Below, one piece after another: positions 9,396 to 20,940 of a stretch of DNA of 64,000 nucleotides. The notes below the pieces were generated by a model. It searched no databases and was not told the DNA's origin. It was given only the letters and a program-made list of their open reading frames with translations. Where the stretch lies: positions 62,001 through 126,000 of the forward strand of contig QWDQ01000016.1 in assembly GCA_003868215.1 (NCBI GenBank), given 5' to 3'. Every line of letters begins with the position of its first letter. Position 1 is the stretch's first letter. The position numbers and the translations under genes were made by a program. This DNA is from Pseudophaeomoniella oleicola. Its lineage: Eukaryota > Ascomycota > Eurotiomycetes > Phaeomoniellales > Phaeomoniellaceae.

Positions 9396-12300
9396 CACTG
9401 CGGAGAGCCTAGTGGTCTAGACGGAGGCTGGGAAGGGTGCGTTCTGAATTCAAGAGTGTGGCTGGATCGTGTAGTACCATAAAAGAATCCGGTGTTCCCC
9501 TTCTCCCAATGGTTCGTATTCCATAACAGGTCTGCGGCATCAACATCAGGTACTCAGGCTGCTTCACCGTTATATCCTCCTCAGAGGGTCGGCAAGCACC
9601 TGTAGAGGAGTGGTCGCCAATGGAGAGGCTTATTGTCTGCTTTGCAGCCTCGGGAACTGATACAATCGTATTCAGAAGACCCTTGTTCATGGCGTCTGTG
9701 ACCAAGGCAGGCCATGCCTTTAGTGATGGCTAAGCTCTATAACTTTCAGGCCAGTAAGTGCGAAGTCACGTTATGCACCTCCTAAATTGAAAGCATAGGC
9801 ACGAGGTGCGACAACAAAGTGATTGAGGGTAGGCGATATACATACCCACTGACAATTGCAGACGACATACCTGTCCGTCGGAAATGTCTGCCGCCGGCTC
9901 TCTGGGATGATGTTGACCTGGCATCCTTGTAGAAGAGATCAGTCTCTGGGCTTCCATACGACACTGTCAGAATGACATAGCCCTGTATGCAGCATCACCA
10001 ATATGGAGATCTCGGTGTACCCGTAACCACTAACGTAGATTTCTGAGAGCCGTTGACGTTGTGTCTCACGTAAAGCGGTGAAGGCCTGTGATAATTGGAT
10101 AGCCTTGCAGGGCTTGCAGTCATTGCATAACCTGGAAGGAACATGGACATCGCCTTTTGGCAAAGGGCCATCACGGGAGTGCTCAGAAGTTTGAAACGTA
10201 GTCGTGGTTTTGAAGAGGCTTCCTCCAACACTCTTCTTGAGGCCATCGCATCGAAATGTCCCAGATTGAAGCCAAGTCAAAACAAGAAAGCAATGCAATC
10301 GATCTCTTCCAGGAAAGACAGCACATGTATGTCCAATCACATTGATTCGGATCATAGATATTCTACATAGTCATTGAACCTGCATGAAAATATGCATACA
10401 TGAGCCAACGGTTCAAAGTTTGGCCGCTTGTTATTCAGATCGCTACAGATCAGCTGAATACAGATCCCACTTCTGGAGCAGGGTATGCTCGTTGGAAATA
10501 TTGTGACCTTGGATTTCCAACAGGCTTGTCGGTCTTCCACACCATTCCGAAGATCTCGCATTTCTCGATCGGCGGTGCGGGAGTTAGACTAGCTGCGTGT
10601 GATACCGATGTGCCCACCGATAATGCGAGACTGGAGGACGGCAAGGCCTGCTAGGCTAGTAAGATCTGCTGGTATATTGGTAGACAAAATTGAGGTGTTA
10701 GATATTTTGGGAGGCGGAGAGAGAGAGGCCTGGTTAACGCCATACAACCCTATGGATGGCTATACACCACATAACTGGCCCATAAGAACAGTGGAGGTCG
10801 CAGGAAGTTCAGGCCGATGGCTGGTGTCAACTGCGAGATCAACCTTAAAACACGTCGTAGTTAGTGGGTGTGTCTGTTCTTGACACCATAGTAACTTAGC
10901 GTTACGCTGTCCTGCTATAACGGATCATGAATGTAAAAAGTGTTTCCGAGTCATTAGGTCGAAGGCAGATGATCTGCATGAAGATGCTCGAGCGTGAGTT
11001 GACCAGCGTTATGCCCCATTTGGGGCGACTTGACTAGGGAGGGTTGGGACAGACGCAATCGATGCCCGAAGGCCAAAGAGACGAAAGAGGGTGTGTATGA
11101 AGAGTGTGTGGCTTGCATAGCGTTGACGTTTCAAGATACGAGCGGGAGAACCCGCGCACCTAGTCAAGAGGGTGTTCTCTGAATATCGCTGCAAGCGACA
11201 ATATTTGATAAGTATCAAGGAAAGATGGCGACAATCGATGATGCTGAAGATGAGGTACCTGAGGGAGACAGTGTAGGAAAGGAGGAGGGAAGGCGACTGT
11301 CTCCCTGAATCTCCAAATCCTGTTGTCACGGGATCTCCTGATCAATAGTATTTTGTGTAGGTAATAAAGGATGCGCCAGATGCGCCCGCTGCTAAATTGA
11401 ATATATTACAGTAGCCGGTGTTCCTCCTCAGAAGGGCAAGTACTGATATACATTCGTCTCCATTTGTCAAGGTCTCCACTGATCAGGCTGATCAACTAGA
11501 TTCCAGCATGCCTCCGAGAGATGCAGATACAGAATCAAGGAATACCTACGTATTGAATACTCGATACACCCAGGATACCTACCTACCTTAGGTAGTCAGA
11601 ATGGCAACTTCCCACCGTGGTCCAACTTCCTCGTCCTCAATCTCGAACATGGTTTACTCTCGAGCAGCTGACCAGGATTAGGCCGACAGCCGTCCAGTAT
11701 GCCGTTTCAGGAAAAGTGAAAACATGGTGGAGGTGCGATTGACTTTGCGTGCAATCCCCCGTTTCTCTCCTTCTCGAACTTATAGTGTGAATTGAGGATA
11801 ACGTTCCCTGGAGTGTGTACTATGTGCAGTTACCGTCAAGCTGAGCCAGCAGCCACTACATGCAAGGAGAGGCTTTGATTCGTCAGTGGCTTGCCGTCTG
11901 ATCTCGGCTATAATGAATCAGCTCTTCACACCAATGATCTTTCACCCACTAAACAACTCGCGCAATGCTCTGTAGTATGTACGCGAAGAGGGCCGGGCCT
12001 ATGCTACAATGGGGATTGCGGAATCAACGCCACTCTATTGAGTCGACGGGCTGCGAGTCTGGCGGGTGACCGGTTTTTCGAAGACGATGGAAGTGCTGCT
12101 TGAAAACTCCATTTAGGCAGAAGACGACGACCAAGCAGGATGTTAGCTCGTCAAGTAATCCCGGCAGAGGCTGCGGAGTGGTTGTTGGCTCTTCACCCTA
12201 GATACTAGGTATGTATTCCTTTGTCCAAGTTGCACGTGCAATCCATACTGGCGAGGGCTAGATGATGCCACATATGCCGGGGGCCATGCACGAATATGGT

Positions 12301-15300
12301 TAGAAGTCGAGCCTGTAAGTTAATTACTGTAGGCAATGGCACCTAGGTAATCATCACAGACCTGTTGATACCGTATCATGGATACTCCGGGAATCTCATG
12401 CCGCCTTCTGTCCCCTTCGCGAACCCGTGGAGAGATGCACCTTCCAAGGCTGCATCCCACAGGTCACCGCCACAGGTTCTATCACCTACATTGACTGGAG
12501 GCATGGAACCATGGTATCGGTGCCCCGTTGGCAAGCCATTCGCTGCAGCATACTGATAAGAACAAGCAGTGGCAACGAGTCGTAATCATGTTAAGATAGC
12601 ATTAGATGGGGTGCGCTTGATCGTGCAGCCTGACTTTCGCCGAAGCAACACGCAAGCATAAGCGCAGTCGGCAAAGTCAAACACATCGCGGCATGCTCTG
12701 GGAAGTGACCGAAAGCTTCTATCTACGATTGACAAGGAGCTTTCTCGCATGGTTTCATGATGTTCTGAAAGGGAAGGAAGGCGAACCTACAACCTTCGAT
12801 GAAGTGTATGCTGCTGTTGAAAATGCGCCATTATTTTCCAGCTCGAGAGGGGGTCCTAGCAAGTTAAGCTTCAGCCTCAAGATGATGACACACAATCTAT
12901 CTTGTGTAATATCCGAGCTTGCTCATCTTTCGTGGCGCTCTGCGTTTCCCTTTCAGCCGTCTTCCTGTATGAGGGTGTTGACTCTATAACATGCTATGAT
13001 GAGTTGTCGTCGTGACCCATCCTGGCTCCAGCATGATTCAGGGAATCCTCTGTCACAAGCTGGTCAGATGGAATGACGGTCACAAATGCCTTATCAAGAA
13101 GTTTCCTCGATACGACACAAGCTACCTGCACGTCTATGGAATTGGGTACTCCTTGAGATACATCCAATGTACCTAGTAGTATTGGGGTCCATCTGCCTCC
13201 CATGTCCAAACGACAACGGGATGTCTATCCTACGGTATTACTATGTACACAGCCTCTTTCCAACGAAAACGGACCCATTGCAGTTGGTCCGACCATCCAA
13301 GCCACCGAGAGATCAGTCCGTTCTCTCTCGGTTAACAGACTGTTTACTATTTCTTACTTATGGATATACCGTAGTAGCTTATTAGTCTCGTTTCTGGCTG
13401 GTATGACTATTAGCTGGAAGCCTTCATCGCTTCTCGGTCCCTCTGCTCGTCTGCCTTGACCCGTTTGGCCCGCATTCCATCGTGCATCAGCATCATCTGT
13501 AACGACCAATGCGACATGATCTGGCGGCAGCTTTGACCATCAGTTTGTCTCTCCAGAGTCACCGCAAGTTTCATCGATCTTCGTTGCACAATCAAGGTGG
13601 CAATAGACTTTGATGCTCTCTACAAGTAGACCTATCAACCTGTTCCAGGCTGTTACATACCTAGTACCTACCTTACCTTACTTGCCCCGGTAAAAAGCGA
13701 CCTTGTGGTTTTGTCCTTTCTGTCACATTTCAAGCGGATACTCTACCGCTGAACGCTGCTCGCTGCTCGGGCTTAACTCGAACTTCCCTTGTTCTTGTGG
13801 CTCTTTCATCAAATACCAGATTGCTCGGAAAGATAGGTCTTTAATGACAGCTAGCCTGTTACCTACCGTCCTCGCGAAAAGGTAAGGCCCCGATTACCAT
13901 CACTTTACGGAGTAAAGTAATCTTGGGCCTTGTCCAACCGCCGCCAGTCATGAACTCTTTCCCGAACTTTGCCTATCTAAGTCATAGATCGAGGTGGCCA
14001 GGATCGACCTCGTCTCTTGCCGTGTTGTCATTTGATCATCTCCTCAAGTGTCTGCGCGCCGAGGTATTGCTCCTTTCACAGACTTTTGTGAGAGCGAAGC
14101 AAGAGATCAGGTTTCACATGAAGAGGTTCCGGCAAAACCAAGACGCTGACTCAGTTGCAGTAATCGCTAGCAATAAGAATGATTCATCGTGGGCAACGAG
14201 AACAAGAATAGCTTTCTTATGGGGGAGGCCAGAGCTTCCTCCTTGTCTTCTTTTGCCTATCTCACACCTTCGAGCCTTGTACTGTAGTATTTCATCCGAT
14301 CCTCCACCATCCACTTTCTTGCAGATACGGTACGCTTACTGACTGGATGAACCCAAATCTTCCCTGTCGGCCGGCGCAATAGTTCGAAGTGATTAATTCC
14401 GGAATACGTAGGGAAAAGGACGCCTCTGATCTCTTAGGGAAAAGCAGCCCTGACCTTCTTTAAAAGACAGTCCTCTGCCATCCCTGTCTAGTAAACTGTA
14501 GGACAGTGCTCGAGTGGCTCAGAGCACAGCAGAAGCCGGTTGCTGCCGTAGAAGAAGTGCCTAGTGGCTATCAAAGGACATCAATCCAGTTCTTCAGAAG
14601 ACGTTAAAAGTTACCTTACCGACGTTAATACCTTTACCCTTGGTATCCTTAGCTGGAATGATCTGACTTCACTTTGATTTGCCTTTTCCCTCTTCCCACC
14701 CACTTCTTTACCCTTCAAGCCTTCCAAACACCCCCCCCCCTCTCCTCTCTCCCCCCAAACCGAAAAGCAAAAGCAAACCAAGAACCCATCTTCAGGGAAA
14801 AAGAACCATCCATTCAAAAGAGACCGCATCGAATCCCACCCTGTCGAAGCCCTTTACTGTCCAGTCCCCCAATAAGTTACGCCAATCTCTTCCCTTCCCT
14901 TCCCATTAGACCCCAGTCCGCGGTTCCACCCTCGCATGTCGCACCTTTCGGCCTACTACTGTACGGATACACTCCATCTTACTTCTTGCGATTGTACTGG
15001 ACTGGACTCTACTTATTGCGCCAAAACCAAAACCCAGAACCAGGACCAGGACCAGGACCAGGACCGAACCTACAGTAACCTACATGCTCTACGGCGTAAG
15101 TCAGAATAGGTTGCCGAGATCACCTACAGTATACCTAAAGGGAATAAGGTAGCCCATTAGAAGACACCCACCACACCTTACCCTACCCGTCGCGATTCGA
15201 GTCAATCATCTGTCAACCCAGTAATCGGTGTCGGTGCTCGTACGCGCATCACGCATCATCGACTTGTTTTCTATCTGAATCGTCCAAAATCAAAACATCT

Positions 15301-15500
15301 CTGGTGTCGCATCATCGCTGCGCATATCGCAGACTACGATTCAAGTCGCGACATTGTAATCCTTCGTTTTCTTACCTTTTCCTGGCTGGCTGGCTTATAG
15401 CTGATCGAGCGACGAGGGATTGGATCCCGCCTTTGCGCGACGGCCGTTCAACGGCGTGCAGTCCACCCCATTGCCTCATCAGCAAGCAGCCGCATCGACA
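9396..15500. other. Gene-poor tract of about 6 kb with no intact gene recognised
   Basis: Many short open frames occur on both strands (for example 9409-9705 minus, 9939-10355 minus, 12693-12989 plus, 13923-14342 plus). None shows a domain, supported introns or a neighbour relationship. TACCTA/TACCTT-type short repeats recur (11570-11595, 13670-13685). A C9 run with pyrimidine-rich sequence lies near 14730-14755, and a (GGACCA)n run near 15040-15065 precedes the RSC7 leader. The tract is best read as decayed DNA next to the HET relic. From about 15100 on it is RSC7 promoter and 5' leader. Confidence 0.55.
15041..15066 (+). repeat. (CCAGGA)n short tandem repeat
   Basis: About four copies of a six-base unit, CCAGGA, in a region without supported coding, upstream of RSC7. 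Confidence 0.7.
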
Positions 15501-17843
15501 ATGTATCACCAAACGACTCAACACCAAGGTGTCACAGGTCCGCTGAATGGCGGTATGGGAAACGATTTGATTGATGGATCGGGTACCATAAATCCCGCAG
15601 CGCTCAATTCTGCAGGTAAGATTCTCTCTTTCGGCTTCTTATCGTAACACATCCTTCGTCACCATCGCCTACCGCCTCTTCGCTACCACTACACTTGGTC
15701 GCATTTCATCATTTCAGGCCATCATGGATCAAGCTAATCAATTTCGTATCGCAGCAGGCCTCCAATCTGCAAATCTACAACAAGCAAGCGCCATTAATCG
15801 TGGCTTGAAGCGCAGTCGGTCACCGGAGCCCTATGGTGAGTTCGCAGGTGGAGATGACGACGGTAAGACTCTCCAACAATGCCACATTCCCCCCAGCCAT
15901 CGACAAAAAAAAATTACACATCACCTGTGTCGCGACCTCAATCTTCATCTGCTGACTTGACCCGCTCCTTCTCAGAGGACGGAAAGCCTAGGAAACGAGG
16001 CCGACCACCAAAGACCCCACGTACATCCGGCGGCTATGAGGCTGTTGTCCCACCAAGCCAGCAACAACAGCAAGTCGTGCAAACAATGGCCGAAACGCAA
16101 TTACGTACACCGCAAATGAAACACGAGCCCTTGCCTCGAGCGACACCGATTCAAGCATCACCACCGCCGAAGACGACACCTACCAAGCCGATGGTCAAGG
16201 CTCTACCGACCGTGCGCGATCACACAACCGACCAGTTGAATCCTGAAGGCGATGAGTACCTCCCACGGGAACACGATGAAGCAGGTGAGAAGAAGGTCGA
16301 TGCGATGGGTCGCCTTCAAGGTGGTCGGCAGTACCGCGTTCGGACCTTCACTGTCCCCCGCCGTGGTGAAAAACTGTTCATGCTTGCTACCGAATGCGCG
16401 AGGGTCCTCAGTTACCGCGATTCGTATCTCCTCTTCAACAAAAACAGGTCTTTGTACAAGATCATCGCTAATCAAGAAGAAAAGGACGACTTGATCGCGC
16501 ATGACTTCTTGCCCTACTCTTACAGATCCCGTCAGATTGCTATTGTGACTGCACGCTCCATGTTCCGTCAATTTGGTTCGAGGGTCATAGTGAATGGACG
16601 CCGTGTCAGAGACGATTACTGGGAAGCGAAAGCCAGGAAACAAGGCTTCACCGAGGACGACCTTGCCGGGGAAAAGAGACCAGGCGCTGCTAAAGCTCGA
16701 GAGGCGGCTGCTGAAGCTGCGCATGTTGGCAACATCTCGAATCTGGCCCATGATATCTTATACACGAATGGACCGCCCATGGAAGGAATGCCCCATCCTC
16801 CGGCGATACAACCTGGTATGACTGGCCTCAATCCCTCATCTCTTGGACGGCTTCCAATGATCACTCCTACAGATGACATGAGAATTCGCGATTTCAGTAA
16901 CATCCCTCGCCCTCGGCAGGAACCATCTGGTGCACCATACCAAGATCGAAGCCAGCCTAGTAGCTCAGCAGAAATTCTGAATCAAGCTACGCACACCGCC
17001 GATTTCAACAAGATCCTCAACTCGCAAAGGACGTATCGCGGTAAGTCGATGGAAGAATACTGGAATCGACCTCGAGAGGTGCCCACCTCGACTCCTCCAC
17101 CCACAGCAGGTGGCGGTGCGCAGGATGTCTCTGTCAGCGGGGCCACATACCAGCCACCGAGTCAAGTTGCCACGGATCTGGGCCAGACGAGCACTGGACA
17201 GCAGCCTACATTCTCACATACTCCACAATACCCACCACCCCAGCAATCGGTACAGGGACAGCAACCTCTTTACTCGAGTCATGCTGCTAATCAATATCCA
17301 TCTGAGTCTTCGCCAATGAGAAGTATACATCAGCCACAACCACCCACTCCACAGCAGCATCACCCGCAGCCCCCTCAGTTCCACCAGCGCCCATCAGCGT
17401 CCAGCTTTACGATGCCTGGCGCTCAACCATCACCATATGGCTACGCACCACCAACCCCCCACCAACAGCATCATAGCCAGCAGCAGGTCTGGGGTGGCCC
17501 TCCTCCTCAGCCACAGGCTTCGCCAATGCAGCATCCCCAGAACCGTATGCCTACACCGACATTTCCGCCCCACCTTGGCCAACCACATCCGGGCCAAGTT
17601 CAATCTCCAACCCCGCCTTCACAGTCACCTCACCCGACACAGGCTCAACCACCACATCTCATGCATCAAGGCAGTAGTGGAATGCAAAACATGTATGGTG
17701 GAGCTGGCTATCCTGGGGGGAACATCGGCATGTACCCTGGTCAACAGCGACCGAATGTCGGGCAGCAACCGTTTATGCAGCCTGGGCAGGGCTGGCCCAA
17801 TGTGAGTCAAGGTGGCGGCAATCAACAATGGGGTGGTTATTGA
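15501..17843 (+). CDS. RSC7: Chromatin remodeling complex subunit Rsc7/Swp82 family
   Basis: Exons 15501-15615, 15755-15862 and 15976-17843 encode 696 aa. Intron 1 (15616-15754) ends after the branch GCTAATC and restores NSAAGLQSANLQQ. A closer AG at 15716-15717 would give a stop. Intron 2 is 15863-15975 with branch CTGAC. The first in-frame ATG after an upstream stop is 15501. An AT-hook-like KRGRPPKTP lies at about 81-89. The conserved CRC-subunit domain spans about 190-292: GRQYRVRTFTVPRRGEKLFM, then RDSYLLFNKNRSLYKII, then LPYSYRSRQIAIVTARSMFR and FGSRVIVNGRRVRDDY. The rest is a very Gln/Pro-rich tail, as in many fungal co-regulators. In yeast, RSC7 (NPL6) belongs to RSC and SWP82 to SWI/SNF. 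Filamentous fungi usually have one homologue, so membership of both complexes is possible. It acts in the nucleus on nucleosomes. Confidence 0.9.
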
Positions 17844-18843
17844 TGCAGCAGTCGGGTTGAACCTGCACGTTCCAAGGGGCCGCAATCATGACTAGAGCAT
17901 CCTATAGAGTGATGCTCCCAAGCTCAACAACTCAAATTGACAGCGGAAGTCCCACGATCGGGTTACGAAATTGCAGATCTGGAGATGCCACCAAAAAGAT
18001 CTTCTCCTTTACGACCTTTGGTTTCTTTCCTTCCGCGGGCATGGTATTATTTGCGAGTGGGTTTCTAGGGATTGTGGCGTTTGAGAGACACATGCGATAC
18101 TCTACGTTCGCTCTGAACGGCTTTTACGCTCATGCATTGTTCTTGCTGGGGTCTCTGATTGCGTTTCGGTGTTCGCAGGCGATACCCCCTTTTTCCGGTT
18201 ATTCGATGCATTGTGTTCGCAACATGGGGAGCTATGGATTCTCCCGCCTGACAGGTATGGAGTGTGGGCAATTGGCATATGGCATATGGCAACTGATGAG
18301 ACATCACAAGGGGGACCCTATTCAAGGAGGACCACGGGAAGATTCTTGTTGGATATACGGGCAGGCTATGCATGGGAAATGAGCCAACAGCGCACACACC
18401 AATATTGTTTTCTATTGCAAGAGTCGGGGAGTCTTGTTCTATTCTTCACTTTTCCTGTTTTCTTGGTGATCCGTTGCCCCCAATCACGTACTTTACCTTT
18501 CCCCCCCTTTGATTTGAAACTAGGTCATTTTATTCTTTTAACTTTCCCCTTCGCTGACTATATATGTTTCTGATAACTTTTTTCTCTTTCTATTTTTTTC
18601 TTCCTCTTTTATTAATTATCATTATTCCTTAATGTTTCAAATCCCTTGAAATCTGTATTGGTCATATGTCCGGTGTTGTGAACGTGAATGTGAGTGTGAG
18701 CGTGAATAAGGAGTAAGAACTGAGAGGCAACATCCATACATGACATCCCACAAGGAGGTATGTATCTCAAATGCTCATGCCATATCCATATTGTGTTTTC
18801 CGTAAAAACTTTTGGATTGGAGTGAAATCTCTCGTGAACGACT

Positions 18844-18875
<32 letters not shown>

Positions 18876-19515
18876 CGTCTACATGTAGAAATGAAAGAAA
18901 ACTGATTATATATATGTTTATTAGCAAGTACTGCCTACTGGCGGAGAGGTAAATATATAGCTAGATGGGCTTCGTTCGTTCGGGCCGTGAGGACACTCGG
19001 TCAGTTGGTCGGTTAATCGATTGCATTTCTTAGTGACTGTAATGAAACACCATTGAAACTCCACTCCCCATTCCATGATATGCCAAAACGGTAATTGTCA
19101 CCACATCATCATTGCAGCTTCATCGACCGTGTCTGAGAGTAGTACACCTGGAAGCAGACGCGTTTGGTTGCACACATAAACAACTTCCATGTCGTTGAAT
19201 GGAAACCAATGAGTGTAAAAGGGGCTTGGCGTGGTGTCCGTCGTGTCAAGTTACCTGGTTAACCACTAACTTACTGTACGCGTCCATGTACATATCAGTA
19301 CAGCAGCAAACATATGATATGTTGGTGTTGCACAAGGCCAGTCGGTCAGTCAGTCAGCCACTCAGTAGGTAGCCGACACCTATTTCAATCCTTTCTCACT
19401 TGTTCTTTCCTCTTTCACTCTTCCAAGTCTATCATTTCACAGTCCTAAATCACCAAGCTTCGGCTGAGCTCATCACAAAAAAACCGAAATTCCCTCCAGG
19501 AGAGTCTCGTTCGCT
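17844..19515. other. Intergenic 1.7 kb: RSC7 3' region and upstream region of island gene 1
   Basis: An open frame at 17888-18382 has no motif and is probably untranslated RSC7 trailer. A (GAGTGA)n-like run lies near 18845-18875 and TCAGTCAGTCAG-type repeats near 19340. Two ACGCGT hexamers occur at 19158-19163 and 19278-19283, upstream of the 19516 gene. They match the MCB core, but they are 120 bp apart and could be chance. Confidence 0.5.
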
Positions 19516-20533
19516 ATGGACATTTCTAATCAGGAAAATGGAACCTTGCAGGAGAAAACTACACGACTGACGACTCTGAAAACGGCATGGGCTGGGATCT
19601 CGAGGCTGTTGAAGGTTGTGCTGAGAGCCGAAGGGCCGACAATTGATCATGGGGAAGCCGGGGAGTTGGGCGTATCGATATCGGGATTCGACTTGTCTGA
19701 CGGCGACACGGACAGCAGACAATTCTTCAGGCCTTACACAGACCAGAGATCTTTTGATGCTGCTTTCGAGAAGCTTAGACCTGGTTGCGAGTATGTCGCT
19801 GAGTGGCGCAAGCGTTTGTACACTATTGCAGGACCAGCCAACATCGAAACAAATCTCGTGCGCTACCTGGTGTCAGAGATCGATTGGTGGACGGCAGATG
19901 AAGAGAACCCCGAGGACATGCTGGTAGCATGGGCGGGTTGGGAGTGCCATCAGTAAGTGATCAACAGGAAGGGGAATTCTGGGATCGGGGTAACTTAATA
20001 GACGTTTTACGCTAGGTATGACACTGGAGAGGATTCACTCCGACTCAATTCATACGGTGACAGTAACGACAGACACTGGGAGGTGTATCACCACTTCAGC
20101 GTTCGGAACAGCAATAGACCACATGTCGCGTGCCCCTTGATCAGGCTCGGTGACTGTTCTGACACCATACACCAAAGCGAGTTGATCACGATCCTGCGCT
20201 TAATGAAGGAGGCCATGGAAACCGAAAGGAATGAGAAGCCCCTCCACGAGCGCTCTCTCATTCATCCAGTATAGAAACCCTTTTTCTCCCGCTCTTTCAC
20301 ATTCCCAATCTTTCACTAACAACCCCCCGATCTCATAGGTCGCCCTCTACTCCATCACATCCGACCAAGCCCGTGTGCTCCACGCCTGGCACGCAGCCGG
20401 AACCCTCCACATCCGCATTTCAAACTGGATCACAATCGCCGAAGACGAAGTCGCGAACATCAAGCTGTATCTCCGCTGGATGATGAGTGAACCCGTGATG
20501 GAAAATGAAGAGGAAGGGAGATCTGCTGTCTGA
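19516..20533 (+). CDS. Uncharacterised fungal protein, island paralogue 1
   Basis: Exons 19516-19952, 20016-20268 and 20339-20533 encode 294 aa. Introns are 63 nt (GTAAGT...GCTAG) and 70 nt (GTATAG...CATAG, branch TCACTAACA). There is no signal peptide or membrane segment. The conserved core runs from FDAAFEKLRPG through WAGWE, ACPLIRLGDC, SELITILRLMKEAM and ALYSITSDQARVLHAWHA to LYLRWMMSEPV. The protein is clearly paralogous to the gene at 23665-24701: same exon phases, a middle exon of exactly 253 nt in both, and shared SELITILR, QARVLHAW and LYLRWMMS blocks. I recognise it only as one of the expanded, uncharacterised families of filamentous ascomycetes. Its function is unknown. It lies beside an oppositely oriented PD-(D/E)XK-like gene. 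Confidence 0.78.
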
Positions 20534-20940
20534 ACATGAGCTTGTCTGACACGAGCTTTTTGGGCTGGGAGAGGAAAAAAGCTCGGAGGGGAGGGGAGAG
20601 CGGAGAGTATTGCGTAACCAGGGGGGAGGGAAAATGGAAAGGGAGAGGAGAGAATTTGGTTAGATCAATGGAATTGGGGAGTTAAGGAAAGCGAACAGTA
20701 CGTTTTTGTAAATACCCAAGTGGGTTTGTTTGACTGGCAATTGATGGAAAATTTGCGTGACGAGTAGAGCAGCGAAATGAATAAATGTATGATGGTTACG
20801 TAACAATTGCTTACACAACATCATCTACGGATGAGATGTATCTCGTATATAGTCGTTAAATGCTAAAGAGATACTGTTTTGCTAGGACGACCGCGGCCAA
20901 CTTTATAATTCCTCAAATCAGTTGGAGAATATCACGAGTA
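20534..20940. other. Convergent intergenic spacer in the island
   Basis: Purine-rich (GGGAGGGGAGAG-like) 3' flank of paralogue 1, followed by AT-rich sequence. It should hold both 3' ends. No gene seen. Confidence 0.55.

Noticed and set aside
9939-10355. 138-codon minus-strand frame upstream of the HET relic
   Set aside because: Could be another decayed fragment, but no recognisable block and several overlapping frames on both strands.
12693-12989. 98-codon plus-strand frame in the gene-poor tract
   Set aside because: Protein-like at first sight (WFHDVLKGKEGEPTTFDEVY), but no family, no supported introns and no continuation; not enough to call a gene.
15616-15717. Shorter RSC7 intron 1 ending at the AG before GCCATCATG
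   Set aside because: It gives an in-frame stop within a few codons; the AG at 15753-15754 follows a perfect GCTAATC branch site and keeps the frame.
17888-18382. 164-codon plus-strand open frame after RSC7
   Set aside because: Lies in the expected 3' untranslated region, overlaps an open frame on the other strand, and has no domain.
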